Source: Diphasiastrum complanatum
Taxonomy: Eukaryota; Streptophyta; Lycopodiopsida; Lycopodiales; Lycopodiaceae
DNA: 64,000 nucleotides
Direction of reading: 5' to 3'
Assembly: GCA_029204225.1 (NCBI GenBank)
Contig: CM055095.1
Location: 73,902,001 to 73,966,000, forward strand
Below are positions 1 to 18,090 of the stretch, piece by piece. The number at the start of each line of letters is the position of its first letter. The stretch's first letter is position 1. The position numbers were made by a program, and so were the translations under genes. The notes under the pieces were generated by a model. That model was not told where the DNA came from and searched no databases. It was given only the letters and a program-made list of their open reading frames with translations.

Positions 1-63
<63 letters not shown>
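1..63. repeat. poly-C homopolymer run
   Basis: The window opens with 63 uninterrupted C residues. Other C/G runs occur near 10770-10808, 15235-15257, 20386-20412, 43321-43375 and 56300-56310, so such tracts recur in this genome. Because this one is at the edge and perfectly uniform, an assembly or sequencing artefact is possible. Confidence 0.85.
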
Positions 64-109
64 ACAACAGACAATCTGGATATCGTTAGGACGTGCTTAA
101 TCAGCCGTT

Positions 110-541
110 CTTGTAATGTCAGATCAGATTAAACCTTCTTCTCTCTATCCATCTATATAAACAAATTGAGAATGAGGGAACAAGTTGAACATCCATTTGA
201 TTGAACATCATTGATTTCCAAGAAGTCCACTAGTAAAAAAGATGAACATATATAGTTCGTGAGAGAGTTAGTGCCTCTTACGCCAACACGCTGTGTGAAT
301 TTTGTCACAACAGCGCTCAAGAAATTCACTGTTAATACAATAGATGTCATTTAGATGATTTTCTTATCTTAAATGTTATTGAATGTCTTATTGTCAAATT
401 GATATATGTTTCTAAGCAACTATTTTTATCCTTATTCCGCATACTAGTTTCATCTTGTTGAATGCACAAACAAATTCTAAAGTAGATCAGCAAGACCATC
501 GGACAGAATTCAACTCACATCAGGGCTTCAGTTTTGGAACA
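110..541 (+). mobile_element. probable 3' part of a Copia LTR (left boundary uncertain)
   Basis: The stretch ends in CA immediately before a primer-binding site at 543-554, as a 5' LTR should. It has a TATA-like string (CTATATAAAC, near 151-160). The left end is not resolved; TG candidates start near 111. No matching second LTR was found, so the assignment rests on the PBS. Confidence 0.45.
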
Positions 542-542
542 A

Positions 543-554
543 TGGTATCAGAGC
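543..554 (+). promoter_or_regulatory. retrotransposon primer-binding site (tRNA-iMet type)
   Basis: TGGTATCAGAGC is the usual plant Copia/Gypsy primer-binding string complementary to the initiator tRNA-Met 3' end. About 150 bp downstream a start-like ATG (near 711) opens a short gag-like beginning that soon meets a stop. Confidence 0.75.
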
Positions 555-780
555 TTTGACATTCTGGACACACGGAATTCATTTTCTTTTAGTGGTCTCA
601 AAGCCACAGGCTCATATCCGAGAGCTGATATAGCTTAAGAGCTATCAGATCCAGGATACAAGCATTCAAAACAAGAGACCAAGAAAAAAGACTGAAGAAT
701 AGTTCACAACAATGGCATCAATAAGCAGCATGCAGTGGAAGATCTACACAATCAATCTGCACACATCCACATGAAATTGC

Positions 781-1740
781 TCAAACATGAGATAGAGCAA
801 GTAAAGTAAACTTGAGAAGAAATTGCCTCTCGATTTGCTCCATGTAGTCTTCTCCAACCAACCTTTTGCCATCTCGATCATGAGTGATCAATTCATAATC
901 ATAGAATCCTTTGAGTTGATGAAGAGATGTGAGATCCATGCCTTGGATCTTCCCAAGAACCAATCTTCCATTGCTCTTTACTTCATAAGACTTCCTCTTA
1001 ATGATTGCATCATGAGAAGTAGAAACCTAAAAAACATTAGAATGATTAGTAACTTCAACATAAGGATGATTGAAGTACTCTCTTTTTTCAAACAAGAACT
1101 TCTATTCAATGTTTTAGGTAATGACTCATGTGATAATTATTCTTCCTCACTATCACTCACAATGACATCATTCAAAGTACATCCTACTTTGAACTCTTCA
1201 TATACTTCTCTTCTTCTTGACTTGTGACTATCTCCCTCACCAAGTCTCTTGATAGAACCATTTGATCTAATCTCTTTATGAAGATATGTGACTCCACTTG
1301 TTGCAAAAATGACTTTCTTGGACTCATCACAAAAGAATATAGAAGAACCATTTCCTTCATGAATTCACCTAGCAACATGATCAAAGAAATCATTAGCAAC
1401 AACCTTTTCCAAGGAAGAACCTTCACCATCTCCATTGATGAAGTTAGCTCTTTCCTTACCTTTTGCATGCTTGCACTTGCCATGAAGAACCATCATTATC
1501 CTCATAACTAACCAAGTTGGCACAAAGATGAACATCTCCAAGAAGCATATTATATCTTGACCTAGATCTAGCATAAGGAAGCTTGTTAGACTTTATGTAA
1601 GATCCACCAATTTTATTAATGCTAAAAGGGAACTTTGGAAAGTTGAGACCAATCTCCTTTTCCATTCCATCCTTTTTATTAGCCATAACAAAAGCATCAA
1701 GCTTGAAAAGTCTACCTTGTCCATTGCCCCTAGCAACCAA
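781..1740 (-). pseudogene. degraded Copia-type polyprotein remnant
   Basis: Reading the minus strand from about 1740 downward there are short open stretches in changing frames. One contains GRLFKLDA followed by a KLPYARSRSR-like string. This matches the gag-pre-integrase region of the clearer Copia element at 2.9-4.1 kb (GRLFKLDA, HKLPFSRSTSRS). The rest, down to 781, is open only in pieces and cannot be assigned to a domain. Frameshifts and stops mean no functional protein. The assignment of the 1480-1740 part is fairly sure; 781-1400 is inference from continuity. Confidence 0.45.
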
Positions 1741-2264
1741 GATTGCTTCCTTTGTTATGTGGAGTCATGTGGTGTTGGATTAGCATCATTGATGTCTTCC
1801 TTTGTTGTGTGGAGTCATGTGGTGCTGGATTAGCATCATTGATGTACTCACTTACTCATGGATTTCCAAGGTTTGATGGTTTCTTGTGGCAAGATGGAGA
1901 TGGAGGCTCATTCATGGAGTTTTATGGTGGAGACATATCAAGAAAGGACAAAGCTGGAGGAGACAAGCAAGAAAATGGTCATCACTAAAATTTATTGTTT
2001 GGTTGTTGTAATTTTTTAGAGAGTTCAAAGTTTGAAACATGGAGGAATCATTTCATTGACATTCTATTTGGTTTTTCATGTTCTAGTTATATCTTGATGT
2101 GTAAAATTGATTTAAGAAATAGTGAAGCATCCAATTTGGACACCATTCTCTATATCAATTATGGAAACTACTTTAGAACATTATAAATGAGATCTATACT
2201 TAGGATGGAGATCATTCTAATGTTTGATCAAAGTTCTATGGTCAAAACAATGGCAAAACTAGTT
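1741..2264. other. no gene recognised; short tandem duplication and AT-rich sequence
   Basis: Two near-identical units of about 57 bp lie at 1745-1855, each containing the string GGATTAGCATCATTGATG. The remainder is AT-rich with no convincing coding. It probably is the 3' interior of the plus-strand element whose 3' LTR begins at 2275. Confidence 0.4.
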
Positions 2265-2924
<660 letters not shown>

Positions 2925-2940
<16 letters not shown>

Positions 2941-4127
2941 CTAGACAACTCTCTCTTTATGCCATTAGAACTACAAAAGTCAATCAACTTATTGGAGATA
3001 TATTCACCTCCATTATCACTCCTTAATACCTTAATCTTGGTACTAAGTTGATTTTCTACCAAAGTCTTGATCTTTACAAAAGAATCAAACACCATTGATT
3101 TGCTAGACAAGAGGTACATCCAACAAAATCTAGAATAGTCATCAATGAAGATTACATAGCACTTGGCACCACCATTAGACTCATGTGAGAAACTATGAGC
3201 ATCCAAATGGATGAGTTCAAGAGGAGAGTTTGATCTTGATGTAGATCTTGAGAAGGGTAGTTTGTGAGCCTTTGAGAGACTGCATGCTTCACATCTCTTC
3301 CCACACTTTGACAAATGCTTGGGGAGTCCAACTGCAAGCTCCTTTGCTACCATAGATTCCATGGCTTTGTAGTTGGGGTGGCCCAACCTTTTGTGCCATA
3401 GTTCCAGCTTTGATAACTCCACCTTTGCCAAGTTAACACTCTCCACTGCAACATTAGCATCAAGCTTAAACAATCTACCTAGCTTAAAGCCTTTGGCTAT
3501 ACATCCATCATTTCTAAGGATGGAACAAACTCCATGCTTAAATTGTACATCTAGGCCATTATCCATTAACTGGCCAACACTAAGAAAATTCTTGGTTAAC
3601 TTAGGAACATAAAGAACATTATCAAGATTCATCCTTTTGGATGATCCCACATACAAGGGAATTGTTCCTATTCCACTTATCTTACATTCTTGACTACTTG
3701 CAGTATAAATTGATCTATGTAAATCATTGTAAGAAAGTAAAGTGGAGAATATTTCCTTTTGATATGTCATGTGGGAACTAGCCCCACTATCAATCCACCA
3801 AGAATCATTGGTGTTGCTCTTGGATGATGGTGGTTTGTTGGAAACCATCAAGGATGACTCTTCATCCTCCTCCTCCTCCTGATGTGCAATGTTTTTTTGT
3901 TTGCTCTCTTGTGCCTTCTTCTTATTGAGACATTCTGATGCAAAATGTCCTTTCTTTCCACAGAAAAAAACATTTGTACCTGGACTTGTCTTTGATCTTG
4001 CCCTTTGAGCTTGAAGCCTCATCCTCCTCCTTGTTCTCCTTGAAGTGCTTCTTCTTGCCATTGGTCTTCTTCTTGCCTTTGAATGAGAAATTAACATTCT
4101 CATCACCATCCTACAGAGAAATAGCAT
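2925..4127 (-). pseudogene. Copia polyprotein: zinc knuckle, protease, GAG-pre-integrase, integrase (truncated)
   Basis: In order the minus strand encodes a CCHC knuckle ending GKKGHFASEC, an aspartic protease motif (WWIDSGASSHMT), a gag-pre-integrase HKRLGHPNYKAM motif, and the integrase core with FIDDYSRF and LRSDNGGEY. The product would be the element's own polyprotein, cut after about 400 residues: reverse transcriptase and RNase H are missing because the sequence breaks near 2941 into an inverted LTR. A seven-T run near 3965-3971 shifts the frame within the first knuckle cysteine, so the upstream part of this reading frame is not the original one. It follows the gag frame at 4111-4719. 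Confidence 0.88.
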
Positions 4128-4719
4128 TCATTCTTGCATTGGTATGCATCATCCTACACTCTTCAGCCACTAATACACTGTGTAGCTTTTCTATAATAGG
4201 CAAAGTGTCTTGGATTGCAAAGCTTTGGACCAAATTTGTAAAGCCACTCCCTAGACCATTGAGGACAATTTGAACAAGCTCACTGTCTTGAATCTTCTCT
4301 CCAATGGAATCTAACTCCCTATTGAGAGACTTGACTCTTAGCACATATTCTTGTGCACTCTCATCACTCCTCTTCATGCTTTGTAGAATCTGATTCCTAA
4401 GCATGAGAACCCTCGAAGTGTTACTAGACTCATAGATAGATTTTAAAGATTTCCAAGCCTCTTTAGCACTCTTACATGATGATACTTCCCTTAAAAGATC
4501 ATTGCTTACATTCATCTTAAGACAATGAAGTGCAAGCCTAGACCTCTTCTTGTATCTCACTAATTCCTGTGCACCTAGAGGTTCATCTTCATCATCTATT
4601 AGAAACTCATAAAGATCCTGGAGCACCATTAGTGACTCCATCCTCACTTTCCAAATAGCATAATTGGTATAATTTAACCTCTCACTAGCTTCTAGAAGGT
4701 AGGCTCCCACTGATCCCAT
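4111..4719 (-). pseudogene. Copia gag N-terminal domain (UBN2 type)
   Basis: The 202-residue frame starts MGSVGAYLLE and contains YAIWKVRMESL, the KEAWKSLKSIYE box and QEYVLRVKSLNRELD typical of plant Copia gag (UBN2). The frame ends in TAG at 4111-4113, but similarity continues past the stop into the zinc-knuckle linker, so the stop is a disabling mutation in what was one gag-pol frame. The ATG sits about 620 bp from the primer-binding site at 5339-5351, the expected order on the minus strand. Confidence 0.88.
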
Positions 4720-5338
4720 CTTACTAGCAAGATTCTACACACAAGATATAGATTTGTTTGAACCTGAAACTCACAAAGGTTTCTAACTTGCAGTGTTTCA
4801 CTCAAATGTTGACTTCTAATCCAACAGATGGACTTGTAATCACTATTCTATCACTCCCTCACAAAGCTGAAATGAAGATCAAATGAGATGAAAACTACTC
4901 TCAAGCAAATCTTGCCAATCTTGGCTATTCTTGGACAAAAACTGACTCTATCTCTCTCATTCACTTTGATGCACTTTCAAGACCTGGTTTCCACTTTAAG
5001 AAGGTCTGAAATCAGCCTAGATTAATTAGTTTTCATAAAACAAATTCAAAACTAATCAATGGCAAGTTATCTTGGTAGCTTATCCTAGGATTTGCACCAA
5101 AAATTACATCAAATTGACACCAGATGAATTTTTTGTAGTCCAATGAATATGGGTTATTAATTGCTAGTTCAGAGATGCCCACACGTGTGAACAGTACGGA
5201 TTTTGATCCTGAAAAAGTTTGGGATCAAATTCCCTCACCAAAACCTGGATACCAGCTCGCCCTTCTAATACTAGCTTTTTGCACCGAAACCTGCTAAAAC
5301 TGGATTAGATTCAAACACTGATCAATAACCTTGTACTT
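4720..5338 (-). mobile_element. untranslated internal leader of the minus-strand Copia element
   Basis: Lies between the primer-binding site and the gag start. No coding seen. It contains the palindrome CACACGTGTG (about 5179-5190), which recurs in LTRs elsewhere in the window. Confidence 0.6.
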
Positions 5339-5351
5339 GGCTCTGATACCA
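5339..5351 (-). promoter_or_regulatory. primer-binding site of the minus-strand Copia element
   Basis: Read on the minus strand: TGGTATCAGAGCC, directly after an LTR that ends TTTTCACA. This fixes the element's orientation and 5' LTR. Confidence 0.9.
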
Positions 5352-5974
5352 TGTGAAAAGTACAGTACTAAGGACCATAAAAGGATCTTTGAATGATCCA
5401 GACCATAAATGGATCTTTGAATGATCCACAAGGTTGATTGTATGCTTGTTAAACAATCTATCAGAAACTAGTCATCAGAAAACAAGATCTAGTTTAGCAG
5501 CTTGATAGAAAACAAGTAGAGACAATCAAAGCATTGATCAATAAGTGTAATCCAACTCCACACGTGTGGAAATAAGGCTGTAGTACGGCCTGTAGATAGT
5601 GTTTACAAAGTTCCAAAGCTGGGTTTCATTGGAAATCAAGAGTAATCACCATACAATGCGAGGAAACACGAGTTTCTCCTTGAGGCTCCAAAAAGTTTCT
5701 ATCTTCTCACTATGGAGAATGGGAATACATAGTAAAACACACTTCCTTTGCTAAGTTAGGTAAAAATCCAGCATGTAATAAGGAAGTAGACTCCACTTTC
5801 TTGCCCTAATGTGAAAGCCCTAGCCTAGATCCAAGAGTCATGCTTTCGTGGTAACCTACTTTAGGTGTGTATGTACAAGTGGCACTTTGGCCATTCAAGT
5901 AACCAACAAACAATATTGACAAAATGTACAATATTCTACATGGCTAGATTTGCGAATGTAGGCAATTTTTCACA
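5352..5974 (-). mobile_element. 5' LTR of the minus-strand Copia element
   Basis: About 623 bp bounded by TGTGAAAAATTG (minus-strand start at 5974) and TTTTCACA (5352), next to the primer-binding site. It includes two copies of the short string GGATCTTTGAATGATCCA near its right end and a CCACACGTGTGG palindrome near 5559-5570. The 3' LTR of this element is absent. Confidence 0.75.
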
Positions 5975-6472
<498 letters not shown>

Positions 6473-6477
6473 ACAAC

Positions 6478-6709
6478 GTAAGGAAAAAGGCAAAAAGAAA
6501 GCAAAACAACTGTATATCAATGCTCAGGAAAATGAAGGATCATCCGAGAAAAAGAGTAAGTGCTTCTTTTGTGACAAAAAGGGTCATTGGAATAATGAAT
6601 GCCACAAATATCTAGCTAAATCAAAGAAGGACCTATGGAGCATTTGCATGGTGATTGACAACTTTTGTGCAAAAATAAGAGATCAATTGCTTTTGATAGG
6701 AATGGAGTG
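6478..6709 (+). pseudogene. Copia gag zinc-knuckle fragment
   Basis: An open stretch rich in Lys and Glu leads into CFFCDKKGHWNNEC, a CX2CX4HX4C nucleic-acid-binding knuckle, then Lys-rich residues and a stop. This is the C-terminal part of a Copia gag; no protease or integrase follows. The upstream part is replaced by the CT array, so this is a rearranged fragment. Confidence 0.75.
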
Positions 6710-6807
6710 ATCCTAGAGGGAATATTCTCTATCATTTGGAGATTATATAATCTATTGGAACTCGCCCTACTCCTCATTCAATTTTCATGTTTTCAAGAAT
6801 CAGGATC

Positions 6808-6992
<185 letters not shown>

Positions 6993-7119
6993 AAAATATC
7001 TATCACACAAACAAAACACAATCTCTCTGTCTTTTCTCTCTCAAAATTTAGAAATCTCACAGAGACACACAATTTAGAACTTGATCTATCTTTTTCTCAG
7101 AACTTAGATCTCTTTGTTT

Positions 7120-7430
7120 TTCATTTATGACTCTTCACGACAAAATTGTTTTGGATTCAAGTGATGGATTGGCATTTTTTAACTACTTAATTTGGAACGA
7201 TAGGATAGAATCTTTGTTCATGACACAAGATCTAATGGATATTGTGCTAGATGTCCAAAAAATGTCTCCTCAAGCACAAGAATAAATCAAACATGATTGG
7301 AGGACAAAAATCGCGCTACATAATCAAGTTGAATGTGTCCAATGAAATCACCTTCGAGTGGGTGAGTCACTCACCAAATCTCAACTTGACGAATGTAAGT
7401 AGCCTAACCTACCTCGAGCTATTGATTCCA
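7120..7430 (+). pseudogene. Copia gag N-terminal fragment
   Basis: The plus strand from about 7127 reads in one frame with a NYLIWNDRIESLF-like motif and an MDIVLD string, as in other Copia gag starts (compare WKVRIESLL and MDIVIG near 59.7 kb). It soon hits in-frame stops (TAA near 7286). The fragment sits downstream of a gag zinc knuckle, so it belongs to a different element copy from the one at 6478. Confidence 0.5.
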
Positions 7431-8189
7431 TGAGGACCCCAACCCCTCATAATTGTAATTAGTTTACGGGTTGAAACGGGATAATAATATGAGAATAGTC
7501 CAATTGTGGGCATGACAATACCTATCTAAAGATAATTGTATAGTGAATTGGTAAACTAGGATTGTTTACATGTTAACATGCAAACAAAGAAAAACTTCAA
7601 TAAATCAATTCAAAGGACAATGAATAAGCTTTATTAAAGAAAAGACAAGGGATAGATTCCAAAGGGGTAGCAAGGAAAAATGCAGCTTCATTAAGTAAGG
7701 GTTTACTTCGTCACATGAAAAAGAACAAATTTCAAGTCCAATATTTGCATTGTAGTGAATTTTTTTCATTATTCGCGTGACTTCTCTTATTTATATTATA
7801 ATACAATGTAAGATCTTTTGAAATGAAGGATGGCGGAGAGAGCTATCTTAATTTCAATTTTTTAGAATTTAAAGTTTTTATTTTTATACTTAAATTTAAT
7901 TTTTGTTAAAGTTTTGGTTTTAAAATTTCAAGATTTTGAAACTGAAAATTCTATAATTTTTTTAAATTTATTTAGAATTCTAAAATTTCAGTCTATTTAA
8001 TATAATTTAATACATATATTTGAAAATTTAAAACTTAATATTTTTTCATAAATTTACTCTCATGTCAAGAAATTTTTTATTATATATATCTTTCAAAAAA
8101 AAATTATTATATAATTTCTGTTTTTTGATATTCAATTTTTAATGCCATGTGTCATTGAGTACTTTCGATGAAGCCATTCTTAAAGCATA
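7431..8189. other. AT-rich spacer, no gene seen
   Basis: Strongly AT-rich, especially 7855-8110. No open frame with a recognisable family. Confidence 0.5.
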
Positions 8190-8790
8190 GTTGTCACAAC
8201 TCAAAGTTGTTGACAAAAGATGTATTTGTGAATAAATAAATATCGTCAATGCCAAACTCAAACCTATAACATAGCTTTGACCCTAGCTTTGACAACAAAG
8301 TTGTGGACAAAATATGCTTTTGTCAAGAAAAAAACTAAATCAACGATCTCCAACAATTCTATGCTCATGAGAGAGGATTGTCGAAGAGCATAGGATTGTT
8401 GGAGAATATTGTCGACAAATTTGTTAACAGAAACATCTTTCGTCAATAGAGACAACAAAGTTGTTGACGAAAACATTTTCACATAGCTTTGAGTTTGGCT
8501 TTATTAAGAAAAACCTACATATGTATAGGATTGCCATCTGGAGTGAACTGTCGATAAAGTTGTTGACAAAAGCATATTTTTTCAGCAACTTTGATGTCAA
8601 ACTAATGCTCAAAGCTAGGCATAGAGTTGAACATGACTTCATGGACAACAGACATAAGATTGTCGACAAAAATTGTTGGAAAGAGGCTATGCCTGACATA
8701 GCCTTGCCAAGGAAGCTATGCCAAGCATAGTCTTGCCAATGAAGCTATGCCAAGGAAGGTTATGCTTAGCATAAAAGTCCAACGTCAAGT
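8190..8790. repeat. cluster of degenerate TTGTTGACAAA-type and AAGCTATGCC repeats
   Basis: At least six degenerate copies of a motif like AAAGTTGTTGACAAA recur at intervals of about 50-100 bp (near 8205, 8297, 8410, 8457, 8557, 8660). Several have a palindromic GTCGAC or GTTGAC core. From 8685 to 8775 a second motif, GAAGCTATGCC or AAGCATAG, repeats. Both strands are open only by chance. The function is unknown. Confidence 0.55.
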
Positions 8791-8970
8791 GGTAGGTGTC
8801 CGGTGCCACATGACATTATAGAAATGAAAATAAAAAAGAAGAAAAATTATAATAACAAAAACGTTGAAATATATATAATCTAAAAAATCAAAGTAATATT
8901 CAAAAAACACAAAATAAAAAAATCAAAATAAAATTTTAAAATTTTAAAAATTAAATTAAAATTAAAAAAC

Positions 8971-9018
8971 CATAAAATTTTAGAAACAAACAAATTACCT
9001 TGTTTCTAAAATTTTATG
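8971..9018. repeat. hairpin: 19-bp perfect inverted repeat in AT-rich DNA
   Basis: CATAAAATTTTAGAAACAA (8971-8989) is exactly complementary to 9000-9018, with a 10-base loop. Weaker complementarity extends into the flanking A/T-rich arms (about 8945-9045). It could be a foldback element or a chance product of AT-rich DNA; the perfect core argues for the former. Confidence 0.75.
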
Positions 9019-9061
9019 TTTTTTGAATTTTACTTTAATTTTAAAAAAAATTAAAATATTA

Positions 9062-10727
9062 AGTAAAAATAATAATTTAAAATATTTGATTGCCTTCCGA
9101 GCATGGATTCCTGAGGGCAGGAGCCCAAGAGCCCCATTGACTAGGGTGGTAGGTGGCCCAAGAAAGGTCAAGCCTTCTCTTACATAATGCTAATGTGCAT
9201 GTGTTATGCAGCATTCTGAATCATTGGCTACTTACATGCACATCCCATCAAAATATTCATGTGCTATGAGTCTACTTTTATTGGCTATCCACTTGAGAAT
9301 TGTGCTAAGAAGGCTCACAAAAACATGCTTGTATTGATATTCACATGGTATGAGATTTCAATACCATGGAACAGGCTAGTCTCAAAGAAATAGGGAATCT
9401 TTTACTACTAACGGACTTGCTTGGTACCAAGAAACTACCAACTTAGAAAACATTACTAAAGGTATCAAACAAGGTTCTAATACCAGAGAACCAATCGACT
9501 CTAAAAAGGATAGAGCATCTTTCATCACTAAGACTTAGTTGCCACCAAGAGAAAGTGACAAGACAAAGACATTCCAATATTATGGAACCGGTTGGTTTCA
9601 AAAAACTGAGGCAATGTTCAACAACTATTTCTAGAATCAACCATGGATAAATGTGACCTCTATATATGTTAACCATGTGTATAATAAGTAATGTTTTTTG
9701 TTACTCCTAGCATAAGTGTTAATTATTATTTGTTAACATAGTTTATTCCCACCTTAAGGAACATGACCTGGTGGATAAATCATGTTCTTTTAAACAAATA
9801 TGGGGGGTTGCATCACTTTAGGTTTTAGAGATTCTTAATAAAATGCTTTCACACCCATGAACATGACTTTGAATACACATATTTTTTGTTTTTTAGGGCA
9901 TTTTGCTACCCCAACCCATATCACCACCCCTAAGGTTTTTGCACAATTGATCATTACATTTCTAGCAATTGCACAATTCGAGAATCAACAATTTTTTGAG
10001 TGAGAATCTTTATGCTTCTATATGTGTTAACCCTATGTATTAGTTAGTTCATTGCTACTCTGTAATGCTCAGTGCTCAGAGTTCCTGTTGTGTATTCTGG
10101 AGGCACCTCCTCCCACAGAATTTTCAAGCACACAGTTTCAAATGACACAATCTGCAGAATGTCTGTTGTGACAGCTGGATTACTAGGTTGTTCTGCCAGA
10201 ATGGATCTCACAGCTGGCTTAGCAGTGCATTCTACAGGAATGTCATCCTTTCCAAGCACCCTCAGCATTACGCAGGGGAAGGCCCGCTAAATGCGTAAAC
10301 TTTTGGCCATCCATCAGATGGAAAATCCTGGTGCATGAATTATTGCATATTATTGTTGGTGGAAAACCTAACACTAGTATGTGATTTAGTTGTAGTTGTA
10401 GGTAAATGGTAAACTTTAATTGAGTGTCGAACTTACACAAGAACTAACAGCAACGAATACTTTGTAATCAGTTCCCTTTTGACGCTTTGTTGATGAGATT
10501 GTGGCGTTCATATTCTTTGCAAATATTAAAAAAAAATTGAGCCCGAAATATGTTTTATTCATGCACATCACCGTATTTAAGATTCTTAGTCATTTTCCTT
10601 GTAGGTTTTTTGCTTGTGCATGTATTGTGATAGTTGGATATATTGTGGCCGTGTAATGAATATGTGGGTACTGTAACAATGGCCCTCGGGCCTTCCCTGC
10701 AGCTCAGGCCCCTCCCCCCACCCCACA
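9062..10727. other. spacer, no gene recognised
   Basis: Only short chance reading frames. The frames around 10044-10290 overlap on both strands and match no family I recognise. Confidence 0.45.
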
Positions 10728-10853
10728 AAGGCCTAACATTCATCTAGGGTCAACTTGGGAGAATGTGAGGCCCTCCCCCCCTTCCCCCCCCCCCCCCCCC
10801 CCCCCCCCGGAAAAAAGGCCTAACATTCATCGAGGGTCAACTTGAGAGTATGT
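10728..10853. repeat. duplicated 39-bp unit flanking a C-rich run
   Basis: The string AGGCCTAACATTCATC plus the following GAGGGTCAACTT-type sequence occurs at about 10727-10766 and again at about 10816-10853, separated by C runs (10772-10808). It lies about 170 bp upstream of the carboxypeptidase start codon. Confidence 0.75.
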
Positions 10854-10935
10854 CAATAAATTCTATAAGAGGCTAGAGGTGCCTTAGTTTTTAAAGTACA
10901 TTTAGGTTGTTGGGTCTTACAATAGAATTATATTC

Positions 10936-11004
10936 ATGGATTGCATCAAGGCAATGATCTCCATCTTCCTGCTTGCTATTTCAACTACTTTTGTTGGGTT
11001 TTAG
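10936..11004 (+). CDS. possible upstream ORF, duplicated signal-peptide start (22 codons)
   Basis: The first ATG of the duplicated start region opens 22 codons beginning MDCIKAM and ending in TAG just before the main start codon. It is a near copy of the main gene's signal-peptide code. If transcribed, it would act as an upstream ORF in the carboxypeptidase leader and could reduce translation from 11020. Whether the transcript starts upstream of it is unknown. Confidence 0.4.
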   Translation: MDCIKAMISIFLLAISTTFVGF

Positions 11005-11019
11005 AATAGAATTATATTC

Positions 11020-16632
<5,613 letters not shown>

Positions 16633-16646
16633 ACAGTATCCCCCAC
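16633..16646 (-). other. polypurine tract of the minus-strand LTR element
   Basis: On the plus strand GTATCCCCCACC, so purine-rich on the minus strand, directly before the TGTTGGGG LTR start. Second-strand priming sites have this form. Confidence 0.55.
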
Positions 16647-16779
16647 CAAAATTGGTGATGGCACATGTGGACACCCTTTTATTGTGGGCTTTTATTTGTT
16701 TCACACCTCTACTTTATAAGATGTGAGGTAATTGTCTCCATGAATGTGAGGCATTCAAGGTTCTGGTCCTATGAATATG

Positions 16780-18090
16780 GTAAAATCCATCATAGCAGCA
16801 CCCCCACCATATTAATGATAAGATTTATTTGGTAGAAATCATTTGCCAACATCTTTGAAGAGCATTCCACCAATTTGACACTATATTCATGTGCTTCCTC
16901 CATGCTTGATGATCTTTGATTTGAAAGTACCACTTGCATGAAAATGATTGCACCATGATGAAAATCAGAGGCTTCCATGCCTCATAAAGATCAAAAAGAT
17001 CATAGAGATTAAGATCATAAGGTGAGCAAAAGTGTTGATTATCAAGATTAAGCATTCTAGCTTGACTAGTCCACATACTATGGACTTTATCCATGATGGA
17101 TCTAATCTTGAAATCAAATAGAATCTTGATCTTTTTGAGGCTAAACACTTTCTCAAGGATGTAAGTGTCCTTCAAGGATGATTCACTTAATCTCAAGGGA
17201 AGTTTACAAATTACCTTAGACCATGTAAAAATATGATTTTTTAAACTATGAGCAACAAGCTCATTCTTGCTCTTACTAGATCCAACAGCATACACTTGAT
17301 GACTCAACCACTTGCTTTCTAAGTAATTTGGAAACATATCTAATCCATGAGTGACAAGTAATATGTCCATACTAGAGGCGTGATACAAGACGATCATTAC
17401 CTCACTTCAACTATGAGATGTAGAAACCTCATAAAAGCAAGATGGTACATCAAGTAATGAAAGAGAAGCATGAGAGAATATGTTGGAGTGAATACCACAT
17501 GAAAATTGCCTCTCTTTACCATGAACTTTGAGCCACAAAGACTCAACCTTGCCCCTTGAATATCCCTTGAAACCATGTGTTGAGAAGACTCCTCCTCAAG
17601 CCTTGGCAAATCTCCATCATACAGTTGGAATTTTGGTAGATTTGAGAATCCTACCATCATCCTCTTGATTGAAATTGGATCCTTCTTACTCCTTATGTGC
17701 AAAGGAATATTAGCAAAGAAAATTGATCTAAATATCCCCAAAGTATCAACAATTGCAATCTTCATATCAGGCACTTTTGATAAGAGGTACCTCCAATTGA
17801 AGTCTTCAAGCAGGAAGTCACATGAAATAGCACTATCTTTGCTTCTACATGATGAAATGAAATCATCCAAATGAACAAGATAAGAGAATCAATGAGAAGT
17901 AGACCTCCTTGGCAATAACTCTCCATGTGCTTTTGCCAAAGCACTATCTTCATGAGCTTCACCATCTTGGAACATAGATTGAGGTAGATCACTTGCCTCC
18001 CCTTGAGATGATCCAAACTCCTCTTGGCTACACTTCCACAAGGATTAGCATCAATTTTGAAAAGCTTACCACAACTATTCCCTCTTGTGA
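16780..18090 (-). pseudogene. degraded retroelement interior, probably Copia-like
   Basis: Two adjoining minus-strand frames (17397-17870 and 16825-17397) are open for 157 and 190 codons, but neither carries a family motif I recognise. Near 18060 the minus strand reads GKLFKIDAN, resembling the gag-pre-integrase string GRLFKLDA seen at 1.7 and 3.5 kb. With the LTR and polypurine tract at the low end, an element interior is the best reading. The open frames could be an unrecognised captured gene. Confidence 0.35.

Noticed and set aside
10044-10290. Overlapping 72-74 codon frames on both strands
   Set aside because: No motif, no splice or start context, and mirror frames point to chance.
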